From assembly GCA_948434005.1 (NCBI GenBank), contig CAOJEH010000008.1, positions 1 to 60,840 on the forward strand: a stretch of 60,840 bases of DNA, in the 5' to 3' direction. A program made the translations under genes and the position numbers. Source of the stretch: an uncultured Mycoplasmatota bacterium. GTDB lineage: Bacteria > Bacillota_I > Bacilli_A > RF39 > UBA660. Each line of letters opens with the position of its first letter. The stretch's first letter is position 1. Positions 52,200 through 60,782 of this stretch are shown piece after piece. The notes beneath the pieces were generated by a model. That model made no database searches and had not been told where the DNA came from. It worked only from the letters and a program-made list of their open reading frames with translations.

Positions 52200-52976
52200 A
52201 TGGCACGCCACAAAGTTGAAATAAGTGGTGTGAATACAGCAAATATTAAAGTACTTAGTAGTAAAGAAATGGTTGAATTATTTAAAAGAATGGAAGAAGG
52301 TGATCCATTTGCTAGAGATGATTTAGTAGAAGGAAATTTAAAGTTGGTTTTATCTATTTTAAAGAGATTTAATAATAAGTGTGATAATATGGATGATTTA
52401 TTTCAAGTTGGATGTGTAGGTCTTTTAAAAGCAATAGATAATTTTGATTTATCACACGGAGTTAGATTTTCTACTTATGCAGTACCTATGATATTAGGAG
52501 AGGTTAGAAGATATTTACGTGATAATAATAGTATCAGAGTTAGCAGGTCTTTAAAAGATATTGCATATAAGACACTTAAATATAAAGAAGAATATATATC
52601 GTTGCATGGAGTTGAGCCACAAATAGAAGATATTGCTAAGGAACTGGGTGTTACTACATTTGATATAGTTAATTCTCTAGATTCTTTGAAAGAACCAATA
52701 AGTATGTTTGAAGCTATATATAATGATGGTGGAGATACGATTTACTTATGTGATCAAATAGAAGATAAAAAAAGTAGTAGTGAAGATATGCAAATAAAAC
52801 TAGCACTAACTGAAGCTATAGATAATTTAAGTGATAGGGAACAACATATCCTAGATCAAAGATTTGTTATTGGAAAGACACAAATGGAGATTGCAGATGA
52901 ACTTTCTATAAGTCAAGCTCAAGTATCTAGAATAGAAAAATCAGCAATAAGTTCTTTGAAGAAAGTGTTAAAATAA
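52200..52976 (+). CDS. sigG: Forespore sigma factor SigG
   Basis: 258 residues from ATG 52200 (MARHKVEISGVNT, the SigG N-terminus), preceded by AAAGGAG; an ATG six codons earlier lies within the ribosome binding site and is rejected. Region 2 includes DDLFQVGCVGLLKAIDNFD and FSTYAVPMILGEVRRYLRD; region 3 follows, and region 4 ends with QMEIADELSISQAQVSRIE. SigG drives late forespore gene expression in spore formers. The length matches Bacillus SigG (260). Neighbouring ylmC/ymxH is as in other spore formers, but spoIIGA-sigE is not upstream. Confidence 0.92.
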   Translation: MARHKVEISGVNTANIKVLSSKEMVELFKRMEEGDPFARDDLVEGNLKLVLSILKRFNNKCDNMDDLFQVGCVGLLKAIDNFDLSHGVRFSTYAVPMILGEVRRYLRDNNSIRVSRSLKDIAYKTLKYKEEYISLHGVEPQIEDIAKELGVTTFDIVNSLDSLKEPISMFEAIYNDGGDTIYLCDQIEDKKSSSEDMQIKLALTEAIDNLSDREQHILDQRFVIGKTQMEIADELSISQAQVSRIEKSAISSLKKVLK

Positions 52977-53003
52977 ATTGCATATACTTAACTAGGTGAT
53001 GTT

Positions 53004-53249
53004 ATGAAACTTTCTGATTTACAAAGTAAAAATATAGTTAATGTCTTAGATGGAAGAAATATAGGAAATATTATAGATGTAAATATAGGTTATGATGGTA
53101 ATATTGAGTCACTTGTTATAGAAGCTAGTAGGAAATTTATGTCATTTAATAGGGAAGAAGATAAGGTAGTTTTATGGAAAGACATAACAAAAATTGGGGA
53201 AGATGTAATTTTAGTAAAAAAAAGTGACAATACTAAGCAAAATTTTTAA
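53004..53249 (+). CDS. ylmC: YlmC/YmxH family PRC-barrel sporulation protein
   Basis: An 81-residue PRC-barrel protein: KLSDLQSKNIVNVLDGRNIGNIIDVNI is the barrel signature, ending in WKDITKIGEDVILV. YlmC/YmxH proteins are often encoded next to sigG in spore formers; their biochemical role is unknown. It starts 27 bases after sigG with AGGTGAT and shares its transcript; a terminator follows. Confidence 0.88.
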   Translation: MKLSDLQSKNIVNVLDGRNIGNIIDVNIGYDGNIESLVIEASRKFMSFNREEDKVVLWKDITKIGEDVILVKKSDNTKQNF

Positions 53250-53252
53250 AAG

Positions 53253-53278
53253 AATGGTTTTCATAAACTATTTTTTTT
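53253..53278 (+). terminator. Terminator after sigG-ylmC
   Basis: AATGGTTT-TCAT-AAACTATT (one G-T pair), then TTTTTT. Confidence 0.75.
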
Positions 53279-53286
53279 GTTATAAT
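53278..53286 (+). promoter_or_regulatory. Extended -10 promoter of pflB-pflA
   Basis: TGT-TATAAT begins in the T-tract of the preceding terminator, 35 bases before the pflB ATG. Confidence 0.6.
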
Positions 53287-53321
53287 AACTATTGGGAAAA
53301 TTGTAAGAAGGAAGGTATTTT

Positions 53322-55550
53322 ATGGATTGTTATAGAAATTTTAAAGGGGAAAATTGGAAAAATAGTATTAATGTTTCTGATTTTATTATAAATAATTATA
53401 CTTTGTATGAAGGTGATGATGAATTTTTAGTTGGGCCAACTGATAAAACAAAAAAGGTTTGGTCTAAATGTGAAAAATTACTTGAAGAAGAGTTAAAAAA
53501 AGGTATTTTAGATGTAGATACAAAAAATATTAGTGGAATTAACTCTTTTGCACCAGGATATATTGATAAAGAAAATGAGGTTATATTTGGACTTCAAACA
53601 GATGCACCACTTAAAAGAATGATTAATCCTTTTGGTGGAGTAAGAATGGTTAGAGATTCTTTAGCTGCATATGGATATACTTGGGATAAGGAAGTAGAAG
53701 AAAAATTCACTTCATATAGAAAGACTCATAATGATGGTGTTTTTGATGCCTATACTAGTGATGTTAGAAAAGCAAGACATGTTGGACTACTTACAGGTCT
53801 TCCAGATGCTTATGGCCGTGGTAGAATAATTGGTGATTATAGAAGAATTGCTTTATATGGAATTGACCGTCTTGTAGAGGAAAAGAAAAAAGATTTAATT
53901 AAACTTGAAGAGGGAGAAATTACAGAAGATAAAATTAGATTAAGAGAAGAAGTTAGTATGCAAATAAAGGCATTAGGAGAAATTAAAGCTATGGCAAGTT
54001 CTTATGGTGTAGATATTTCACTTCCTGCTAATAATGCCAAAGAAGCAACTCAATGGTTATATTTCGGATATTTAGCTGCCATTAAAGAAAACAATGGAGC
54101 AGCGATGAGTTTAGGAAGAACTTCTACATTCTTAGACATTTATTTTGAAAGAGATTTAGCAGAGGGAACACTTGATGAGGCCGGTGCCCAAGAAATTATT
54201 GATCAGTTTATTATAAAACTAAGATTAGCTAGACATTTACGTACACCAGAGTACAATGACTTATTTGCAGGTGATCCTACATGGGTTACTGAATCAATTG
54301 GTGGAACAACTACAGATGGTGTGCCATTAGTTACTAAAAACTCATTTAGATATTTACATACTTTAATTAATCTAACTTCATCTCCAGAACCTAATTTAAC
54401 AGTTTTATGGTCTGAAAAGTTACCAATGAATTTTAAAAAGTATTGTGCTAAGATATCAATTCTAACAGATTCAATTCAATATGAAAATGATGATGTAATG
54501 AGGCCACTTTATGGAGATGATTATGCAATTGCTTGTTGCGTATCTGCAATGAGAGTTGGTCGTGATATGCAATTTTTCGGAGCTAGATGTAATTTAGCTA
54601 AATCATTATTATATTCAATCAATGGCGGTGTTGATGAAATGAAAGGTGGCTTAATTGTAGAAGGTATCGATAAAATGGATGATGAGGTTCTTGATTACGA
54701 TAAAGTTATAAAAAGCTATGATAAAGTTTTAGATAAAGTAGCTAAGACTTATGTTGATGCAATGAATATAATTCATTATATGCATGATAAGTATGCATAT
54801 GAAGCCGGACAAATGGCATTACATGACACTGATGTTAATCGTCTTATGGCCTTTGGTGTTGCAGGATTTTCAGTTGCAGTAGATTCATTATCTGCAATTA
54901 AATATGCTAAGGTTATGCCAATTAGAAATGAAGAAGGAATAACAGTAGATTTTAAAATTGAAGGAGAATTTCCAAAATATGGAAATGATGATGATAGAGT
55001 AGATTCTATAGGGGTAGAACTTGTTAAAAACTTTATTTCAAAATTAAGAAAGCATACATTATATAAGAAGGCAAAGCATACATTATCTATACTTACTATT
55101 ACATCAAATGTAGTTTATGGAAAGAAAACTGGAGCTACTCCTGATGGAAGAGCTGCAGGTGTTGCTTTTGCACCAGGTGCCAACCCAATGCATGGAAGAG
55201 ATGAAAGCGGTGCACTAGCGTCTTTAAACTCTGTTGCAAAAATACCTTATGCAGATGTTTGTGAAGATGGAATTTCTAATACATTTTCTATTACACCAGA
55301 TGCACTAGGACATAATGAAGATGAAAGAATTACAAATTTAGTTTCCCTAATGGAAGGTTACTTTAAACAAATGCCTCAACATTTAAATGTAAATGTATTA
55401 AATAGAGAAACTTTAATTGATGCTATGGATCATCCAGAAAAATATCCAACACTTACAATTAGAATTAGTGGTTATGCAGTTAGATTTAATCGTTTAAGTC
55501 GTGAAAAACAGTTAGAGGTAATTAATAGGACTTTCCATGAAAAAATCTAA
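53322..55550 (+). CDS. pflB: Formate C-acetyltransferase (pyruvate formate-lyase)
   Basis: A 742-residue glycyl-radical enzyme converting pyruvate and CoA to acetyl-CoA and formate. The catalytic pair is Cys405-Cys406 in AIACCVSAM, and the glycyl radical residue is Gly717 in [11 protein letters not shown] near the C-terminus. Other blocks: [42 protein letters not shown]. Full-length. It signals anaerobic mixed-acid fermentation. GAAGGAAGG lies before the ATG; pflA overlaps its last 14 bases. Confidence 0.98.
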   Translation: MDCYRNFKGENWKNSINVSDFIINNYTLYEGDDEFLVGPTDKTKKVWSKCEKLLEEELKKGILDVDTKNISGINSFAPGYIDKENEVIFGLQTDAPLKRMINPFGGVRMVRDSLAAYGYTWDKEVEEKFTSYRKTHNDGVFDAYTSDVRKARHVGLLTGLPDAYGRGRIIGDYRRIALYGIDRLVEEKKKDLIKLEEGEITEDKIRLREEVSMQIKALGEIKAMASSYGVDISLPANNAKEATQWLYFGYLAAIKENNGAAMSLGRTSTFLDIYFERDLAEGTLDEAGAQEIIDQFIIKLRLARHLRTPEYNDLFAGDPTWVTESIGGTTTDGVPLVTKNSFRYLHTLINLTSSPEPNLTVLWSEKLPMNFKKYCAKISILTDSIQYENDDVMRPLYGDDYAIACCVSAMRVGRDMQFFGARCNLAKSLLYSINGGVDEMKGGLIVEGIDKMDDEVLDYDKVIKSYDKVLDKVAKTYVDAMNIIHYMHDKYAYEAGQMALHDTDVNRLMAFGVAGFSVAVDSLSAIKYAKVMPIRNEEGITVDFKIEGEFPKYGNDDDRVDSIGVELVKNFISKLRKHTLYKKAKHTLSILTITSNVVYGKKTGATPDGRAAGVAFAPGANPMHGRDESGALASLNSVAKIPYADVCEDGISNTFSITPDALGHNEDERITNLVSLMEGYFKQMPQHLNVNVLNRETLIDAMDHPEKYPTLTIRISGYAVRFNRLSREKQLEVINRTFHEKI

Positions 55551-56256
55551 AATATTAGGTGATATTTCTTCTATTGAAACAATGGGTCTTGTAGACGGAC
55601 CAGGTATTAGATTCGTTGTCTTTTTACAAGGTTGTCCTTTAAGGTGTAAGTATTGTCATAATCCAGAAACATGGGCAAAAACGAATGGTAATGTGAAAAT
55701 GACTCCAGAAGAGCTTATCGAAAAAGTACTCCGTTATAAAAATTATTATGGTGATGATGGCGGGGTGACTTTCTCTGGAGGAGAACCTATGGTTCAAAAA
55801 GACTTTTTAATAGAGTGTCTTAAATTATGTAAAAAATATAAAATTAATTCTGCTATAGATACGGCAGGTTCTACAGCAGATTACAGTGAAATTTTGGATT
55901 TGGTGGATTTAGTTATTTTTGATATTAAATCCTATAAGAATGAGGATTATAAAAAAATAACTGGAAGAAGTATTGATAATTCATTAAAGTTTTTATATGA
56001 TTGCCAGAAAAAAAATAAAAAAATGTGGATTAGATCAGTAATTACACCTGGTATAAATGATACAGAGGAATATGTATTAGGCTTAAAAAACTTTATTAAG
56101 GATTTAAAAAATATACAAAAAGTTGAATTATTACCATATCATACTATAGGAGTTCATAAATATAAGGAATTAGGTCTTAAATATGAACTTGATGGCGTAG
56201 ATGATATGGATAATGATAGATGTGTCGAATTACAGAAACTTTTGAACAATAGATAA
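55537..56256 (+). CDS. pflA: Pyruvate formate-lyase activating enzyme
   Basis: A 239-residue radical SAM enzyme that installs the glycyl radical on PflB. The cluster motif is CPLRCKYC (Cys33, Cys37, Cys40), with [14 protein letters not shown] before it and VTFSGGEPM after it. Length is normal. It is translationally coupled to pflB; the terminator overlaps its stop codon. Confidence 0.97.
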   Translation: MKKSKILGDISSIETMGLVDGPGIRFVVFLQGCPLRCKYCHNPETWAKTNGNVKMTPEELIEKVLRYKNYYGDDGGVTFSGGEPMVQKDFLIECLKLCKKYKINSAIDTAGSTADYSEILDLVDLVIFDIKSYKNEDYKKITGRSIDNSLKFLYDCQKKNKKMWIRSVITPGINDTEEYVLGLKNFIKDLKNIQKVELLPYHTIGVHKYKELGLKYELDGVDDMDNDRCVELQKLLNNR

Positions 56257-56276
56257 TATTCTATTGTTTTTTTTTT
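56245..56276 (+). terminator. Terminator of pflB-pflA
   Basis: AACAATAGA-TAATAT-TCTATTGTT followed by a long T-tract; the pflA stop lies in the loop. Confidence 0.9.
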
Positions 56277-56291
56277 ATCATAATATTTAAT

Positions 56292-57008
56292 ATGAAAAAG
56301 TTAAAGTTTATGATGGCTATAGTTCTAATAGCTTTTTTAACAGCAATGTTTCTTGTAATCTATATAGGAAAAAAATTAAATAATTCTATTAGAAGTTATT
56401 CAGAAGTAGAAGCTAAGAGATTTGGTACATACGTCATCAATTATTCTTTGAATAAAGAATTTATTAAAGAACTTGATAATAATATTTTTGAAATTACAAA
56501 TAATGAAAAAGGAGAAATCCAAATGGTTGATTTTAAGACTAAAGAAGTAAATAAAATATTAGAAAAAGCAACAGAAAGACTACAAAAACAATTAATAGAT
56601 TTAGAAAATGGTAAAGCAGATAACATGGATATTGCTGATACTTTTAGAGGATTGCGGTATAAAAAAATAAAAAAAGGTATTGTTTGTGAGCTACCTATCG
56701 GAGCAGCTCTTTCAAATACGCTTTTTTCAAATAATGGACCAGTAATACCGATAAAGTTTAATTTTATAGGAAGTGTTTTAACAAATCTTAATACTAAAAT
56801 TGCAACATATGGTATTAATAGTGTTTATATGGAAGTTAATTTGCATATTGAGATAACTGAACTAATATCTATGCCTCTTAGAACTGATGAAGTTAAAATA
56901 GAAACTGATGTACCACTAACTATTAAAGTCTTGCAAGGAACTATCCCAAATTATTATCAACAACAACTTCAAAAAGACTCATCTATTTTTACACTTCCTA
57001 TTAATTAG
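56292..57008 (+). CDS. yunB: Sporulation protein YunB
   Basis: A 238-residue protein with an N-terminal membrane helix (about 7-27) and an outer domain. The C-terminal half carries VNLHIEITELISMPLRTDEVKIETDVPLTIKVLQGTIPNYY, the YunB family end; in Bacillus the gene belongs to the mother-cell SigE regulon and is needed for normal spores. No ribosome binding site is visible: the pfl terminator T-tract ends about 15 bases before the ATG. A CATAATAT sequence at 56279-56286 could be a -10 element, in which case the message would be nearly leaderless (weak inference). Confidence 0.88.
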   Translation: MKKLKFMMAIVLIAFLTAMFLVIYIGKKLNNSIRSYSEVEAKRFGTYVINYSLNKEFIKELDNNIFEITNNEKGEIQMVDFKTKEVNKILEKATERLQKQLIDLENGKADNMDIADTFRGLRYKKIKKGIVCELPIGAALSNTLFSNNGPVIPIKFNFIGSVLTNLNTKIATYGINSVYMEVNLHIEITELISMPLRTDEVKIETDVPLTIKVLQGTIPNYYQQQLQKDSSIFTLPIN

Positions 57009-57014
57009 GCATTG

Positions 57015-57023
57015 TGCTATAAT
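57015..57023 (+). promoter_or_regulatory. Extended -10 promoter of yutD
   Basis: TGC-TATAAT lies 18 bases before the yutD ATG. Confidence 0.55.
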
Positions 57024-57040
57024 TAATTTGAGGTAGAAAT

Positions 57041-57319
57041 ATGAAGAAAATTGTGATAAATAAAACTAATTATGAATTAGTAAAAGATAATGATAGTGTA
57101 TTTGATAAGGATGTATTTTTAGAGAAAGTAACTGATTATTTTGAACCATATGATTATATTTTTGGTGATTATGCTTATGATAAACTAAGATTAAAAGGAT
57201 TTTATGATAGTACTAATAAAAATGTTAAGAAGATAAATAACATAAAAAATTTGGATGATTATATAGAAAACTATTGCGCTTATGGTGCTAGGTGGTTTTT
57301 GTTGAAAAAAGTAAAATAG
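57041..57319 (+). CDS. yutD: YutD-family protein (DUF1027)
   Basis: A 92-residue soluble protein. The blocks FEPYDYIFGDYAYDKLRLKGFYD and YIENYCAYGARWFLLKK match the YutD family (DYIVGDWGYGQLRLKGF.. and YCNFGC.YF.LKK in Bacillus). The function is unknown. In Bacillus, yutD lies near yunB as it does here. Confidence 0.85.
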   Translation: MKKIVINKTNYELVKDNDSVFDKDVFLEKVTDYFEPYDYIFGDYAYDKLRLKGFYDSTNKNVKKINNIKNLDDYIENYCAYGARWFLLKKVK

Positions 57320-57322
57320 CTA

Positions 57323-57350
57323 TTGTAAAATTTTTGAAATATGGTAAAAT
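57323..57350 (+). promoter_or_regulatory. Promoter of the DUF1292 gene
   Basis: TTGTAA - 16 bases - TAAAAT, with TGG before the -10. Confidence 0.6.
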
Positions 57351-57383
57351 GTATTTATATGAATAGAAAAGGGAGGAACATTT

Positions 57384-57668
57384 ATGGAAATGGAAAATCA
57401 AGTAGAAAAAAGAATGATGTCTATAGTATCAGATGATGGAACAACAGAAGAAGTAGAAGTTATATTGGCATTTGAATTTAAAGATAACAAAAAGGAATAT
57501 GTTATATATACAAAAAATGAGAAAGATGAGAATGGTAATGTAACTGTTTATGTTTCAAATGTAGATCGTGAATCTGGTGAGCCTAGACTTATGGGTGTTG
57601 AAGATGAGGCTGAATGGGCTAGGATAAAAGATGTTTTACGTGAACTTTCAAAAGATGATTATCAATAG
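57384..57668 (+). CDS. DUF1292 (YrzB-like) protein
   Basis: A 94-residue acidic soluble protein. VSDDGTTEEVEVILAFEF..KKEYVIYTKNE and the C-terminal AEWARIKDVL match DUF1292, a small Bacillota family often near ruvX/mltG genes, with unknown function. Here it instead precedes a coiled-coil gene by 14 bases. The ribosome binding site is AGGGAGGA. Confidence 0.85.
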   Translation: MEMENQVEKRMMSIVSDDGTTEEVEVILAFEFKDNKKEYVIYTKNEKDENGNVTVYVSNVDRESGEPRLMGVEDEAEWARIKDVLRELSKDDYQ

Positions 57669-57682
57669 AAGGAGGTAAGTTT

Positions 57683-59026
57683 ATGAGCATTGTAAGTAAT
57701 ATAACTTATTTATTTCGTAGTTATAATAGTATATTAGGGTATATGAATGCTAAAGAAAAATATGAGAAAAAGGTAAAATTAACAAATAAATCATATACTA
57801 AATTAAGCGAGCGTGTACATGATAGTTTTGCGACTTTGCATGCAGAAAAAAGAGCGTATAGAGAAGAAGTTTCCAACATAGAAGAAGAATTGGCGACTAT
57901 TAAAAATGAAATATTAAATTCTGACGATAAATTAGAACGAGCAAAACTAAAGATGGAATATAATAAAAAGAAAATAGAACATGAAGTAAAACTTAATTTA
58001 TTGCCAAGAAAAATGAAAAAAGTGAAGAAGAAAATGGAAAAATTCATTAAGAAATCTAGAAGACCTATTATGATTTCTGAAGATTTACAAGATAAGATTA
58101 GTAATATCTCTAATATGTTGGCTCCAATTTTAGGTGAAGAAGTACCTGTTAAAGGAGCTGCTGTTGCTAGCCTTAATACTGAAAATCCAATTGATATTTC
58201 TGGAATTCAAACTGAATTTGATCAGGCTATGGAAAGTAAGAAAGAACAATCTGCTACAGGAGAGAATATGGATAGTTTTATATCAGAAATGGTAGATCAA
58301 CAAATGAGTTCAGATGAAACAGCAGTAACTGAAGAAGCTACTGATACTGAATCAATAGGTCAAAATGGCTTAGATTTAATGCCTGAATTATCCGATGAAA
58401 ATCAAGAAAAACAGGATAGTTTAGATTCAATGTTTGGTATAGATCAAGAAAATAAAGCTAGAGAAACTGTAGAAATACCTCAATCAAGAGTTGTCGAAAC
58501 ACCAGAAATAGAGTTATCAGAAGAACATAGTGGTAAAGATGAAGAAATAGAAAATGAAGAATGTTTTGATAAGTGGAATAGATTGCAAATTGAATTTAAA
58601 GAAGCTGCAGCTAAAAATGACGTTACAGAGTTGATAAGAATTAAAGAAGAGATAGTTAAAACAGCTAAGGAGATAAGTAAAATAGAGACAGAAAAAGGCA
58701 AAGAATTGGAAAAAGCTCAGCAGGAAAATTCTGATGCTAAAAAGGAAAAAGAAGAATCCATTAATGCAGTTGCACAAGCTTTTGCCAAAGATATTACATC
58801 TGTTATAAATAATGGTAATAGTTCTATAGGTAGAATAGATTCATTTGAAGAAGAAACAGCAGCTACTATGGTTAGTACTCAAGAAATTAAAAGTTCAACT
58901 AAAGCAATCAAATCCATATTATCTGAAGATGGAAGTATTAAAAGTAATGTTGGAGATTTGAATGCTATGTTGTCAGGTGATGATTCTAATACTAAAGTAA
59001 ACGCCTCAACCGATAGAAAAAGATAG
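57683..59026 (+). CDS. Coiled-coil protein, function unknown
   Basis: A 447-residue soluble, highly charged protein. Residues 20-125 form a long predicted coiled coil (YEKKVKLTNKSYTKL.. to MKKVKKKMEKFIKKSR). Residues 150-280 are acidic and disordered, rich in Glu, Ser and Asp. A second coil covers about 290-365. The N-terminus (NITYLFRSYNSILGYMNAKEKY) lacks a signal. No family is recognised. It follows the DUF1292 gene with GAAGGAGGTAAG and ends at a terminator, so the two form an operon. A cytoskeletal or scaffold role is only a guess. Confidence 0.65.
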   Translation: MSIVSNITYLFRSYNSILGYMNAKEKYEKKVKLTNKSYTKLSERVHDSFATLHAEKRAYREEVSNIEEELATIKNEILNSDDKLERAKLKMEYNKKKIEHEVKLNLLPRKMKKVKKKMEKFIKKSRRPIMISEDLQDKISNISNMLAPILGEEVPVKGAAVASLNTENPIDISGIQTEFDQAMESKKEQSATGENMDSFISEMVDQQMSSDETAVTEEATDTESIGQNGLDLMPELSDENQEKQDSLDSMFGIDQENKARETVEIPQSRVVETPEIELSEEHSGKDEEIENEECFDKWNRLQIEFKEAAAKNDVTELIRIKEEIVKTAKEISKIETEKGKELEKAQQENSDAKKEKEESINAVAQAFAKDITSVINNGNSSIGRIDSFEEETAATMVSTQEIKSSTKAIKSILSEDGSIKSNVGDLNAMLSGDDSNTKVNASTDRKR

Positions 59027-59055
59027 AAAACACATTAGTGTTTTTCTTTTTTTTG
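59026..59055 (+). terminator. Intrinsic terminator
   Basis: GAAAACAC-ATTA-GTGTTTTTC followed by a T-tract, overlapping the coiled-coil gene stop. Confidence 0.85.
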
Positions 59056-59102
59056 TTTTAATTGTTTTACTATCACATATTATTAAATAAGAGGTGATCT
59101 AA

Positions 59103-59984
59103 ATAAAACAGTATATAGAGTATTATTATAATATAGATGATATTAATGTCTTGAAAAGTAACGAATCATATAAGTTTAGTTATAAAAATAAAGAATACAT
59201 ATTTATGATATTAAAGAGGCCACCTGTTGAAATATTACAAATAAATAGAGTTATTAATCATAATAATAATTACGGAGCTATAATTTCTAATATTAAAAAT
59301 GAACTTATTACAAATGTTAATGGAAAAAATTATATACTAATAAGAATAGATTCAGATGATAAAGATTTATATACAAAAATAGAAAAAGCTAATGTAGTAT
59401 ATTTACCCCATAATATGATAGTCAATATTATTAAATCAAATTGGAGTGAATTATGGTCAAAAAAGATTGACTATATAGAATATCAATTAAATAGTATTGA
59501 TGTTAATCCTTTGATATTGAATAGTATTTGGTATTACATTGGAATGGCAGAAAATGCAATTACATATATAAATGATACTATGACAGCTGGTAGTAATCAT
59601 AATCTATACATATCTCATAAAAGAATTAAACCTTATAATTTTAATAATCCCCAAAACTTAATTGTTGATTATAGATCTAGGGACATTTCAGAATATTTAA
59701 AATATTTATTTGTTGAAAATAAGTATGATTATGTTGATATTAAAGATAAACTAAATAGACTTAACCTTGATGAATTTTTATGTCGACTAATATATGGGAG
59801 AATGTTTTTTGTAACATTTTATTTTGATTTATTTGATACCATAACTAATAATATTGATAATAAGGAATCATTAACAAAATTAAAAAACATTATAAGTAGA
59901 TCTGATGAATATGAAGATTATATTAATAGTATATATAATATCTTATATCAAATAAAAAAAATACCTAAAGTTGATTGGGTATAA
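59103..59984 (+). CDS. yutH: YutH/CotS-like spore coat kinase-fold protein, probable AUA start
   Basis: 293 residues if it begins at the ATA at 59103. GAGGTG lies exactly six bases before it, an in-frame stop (TAA) immediately precedes it, and no ATG, GTG or TTG lies in-frame until TTG 59151, which has no ribosome binding site. The extra residues (KQYIEYYYNIDDINVLKS) align with the usual N-terminal strand of YutH-like proteins. MAENAITYINDTM in the middle and a C-terminal RMFFVTFYFDLFD..KIPKVDWV resemble YutH. The family has a choline-kinase-like fold and associates with the spore coat. YutH identity is moderate and the start codon assignment is inference. Confidence 0.68.
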   Translation: MKQYIEYYYNIDDINVLKSNESYKFSYKNKEYIFMILKRPPVEILQINRVINHNNNYGAIISNIKNELITNVNGKNYILIRIDSDDKDLYTKIEKANVVYLPHNMIVNIIKSNWSELWSKKIDYIEYQLNSIDVNPLILNSIWYYIGMAENAITYINDTMTAGSNHNLYISHKRIKPYNFNNPQNLIVDYRSRDISEYLKYLFVENKYDYVDIKDKLNRLNLDEFLCRLIYGRMFFVTFYFDLFDTITNNIDNKESLTKLKNIISRSDEYEDYINSIYNILYQIKKIPKVDWV

Positions 59985-59999
59985 TTATTATTACTATAT

Positions 60000-60236
60000 T
60001 TAATTGACATTTCTGACTTCTTTTACTTCAGGTATTTCATTTATTATTATTTGTTCAATTCCATCCTTTAATGTTATATCTAACATAGTACATTCTGCAC
60101 ATGCTCCTAAAAGCTTTACATATACAATGTTATCTTCGTATTTTATAAATTCTAAATTACCGCCATCACTTATTAAAAATGGTCTGATTTTATTAATAAG
60201 ATTTATAATTCTTTTTTCTATATTTGTTTCTCCCAT
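60000..60236 (-). CDS. yutI: NifU-like C-terminal domain Fe-S scaffold protein
   Basis: 78 residues from the ATG at 60236-60234, preceded by AAGGTGAT. The single NifU domain has LISDGGNLEFI and GACAECTM with the CxxC pair (about Cys55 and Cys58 of this start). Such proteins carry or transfer Fe-S clusters. In Bacillus, yutI neighbours yutH, as here; this pair is convergent. Pfl-activase and TtcA in this window are plausible Fe-S clients. Confidence 0.9.
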   Translation of the reverse strand: MGETNIEKRIINLINKIRPFLISDGGNLEFIKYEDNIVYVKLLGACAECTMLDITLKDGIEQIIINEIPEVKEVRNVN

Positions 60237-60285
60237 AAATATCACCTTATTAATTATACATTTAAAAAGCTGATAAGTAAAGGAC

Positions 60286-60314
60286 TTGATATATTGATTG
60301 TTATTTGTTACAAT
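60286..60314 (+). promoter_or_regulatory. Promoter of the S1-domain gene
   Basis: TTGATA - 17 bases - TACAAT, with TGT before the -10. Confidence 0.7.
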
Positions 60315-60336
60315 TGTTTAGGAAGGTGCATTATTT

Positions 60337-60705
60337 ATGTCAAAGGAAAAGTATGAAATAGGAGATATTGTTACAGGATGTGTTACGGGAATAGAGAAAT
60401 ATGGAATTTTTGTTAGTTTAGATAATTATTATAGTGGATTAATACATATTTCAGAAATTTCAGAGTCATTTGTTAGAAATATTAATGATTATGTTAATAT
60501 TGGTGAAACTATTAATGTGAAAATATTAGATGTTAATGATAATGATTTTCATTTGAAACTGAGTATAAAGAATATTGATTACAGAATCAATAAAAAAAAG
60601 AGAACGAATATAGTAGAAGTTGGAAGTGGTTTTGGAATACTTAAGGACAAGTTAGAAGAGTGGATAGGTGTAAAAGAAAAAGAAATATTGAGTAAAAAAA
60701 TTTAA
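60337..60705 (+). CDS. yugI: S1 RNA-binding domain protein (YugI/GSP13 type)
   Basis: A 122-residue protein with one S1 domain (about 6-76): GDIVTGCVTGIEKYGIFVSL and GLIHISEIS. A short C-terminal tail (85-122) is charged. In Bacillus, YugI (general stress protein 13) binds ribosomes or RNA. The family is clear, the orthology less so. The ribosome binding site is GGAAGGTG. Confidence 0.85.
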   Translation: MSKEKYEIGDIVTGCVTGIEKYGIFVSLDNYYSGLIHISEISESFVRNINDYVNIGETINVKILDVNDNDFHLKLSIKNIDYRINKKKRTNIVEVGSGFGILKDKLEEWIGVKEKEILSKKI

Positions 60706-60725
60706 ATGGTCTAAAAATTTAAATT
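60699..60725 (+). repeat. AT-only inverted repeat after the S1-domain gene
   Basis: AATTTAAAT / ATTTAAATT with a 9-base centre, spanning the end of the gene. There is no T-tract, so terminator function is doubtful. Confidence 0.4.
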
Positions 60726-60730
60726 GTGTA

Positions 60731-60759
60731 TTGACAAAATAGCGATAAACTGGTATATT
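60731..60759 (+). promoter_or_regulatory. Promoter of tRNA-Val
   Basis: TTGACA - 17 bases - TATATT, with TGG before the -10; 23 bases before the tRNA. Confidence 0.8.
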
Positions 60760-60782
60760 TGATGTTGTCAACTGATTATTTT

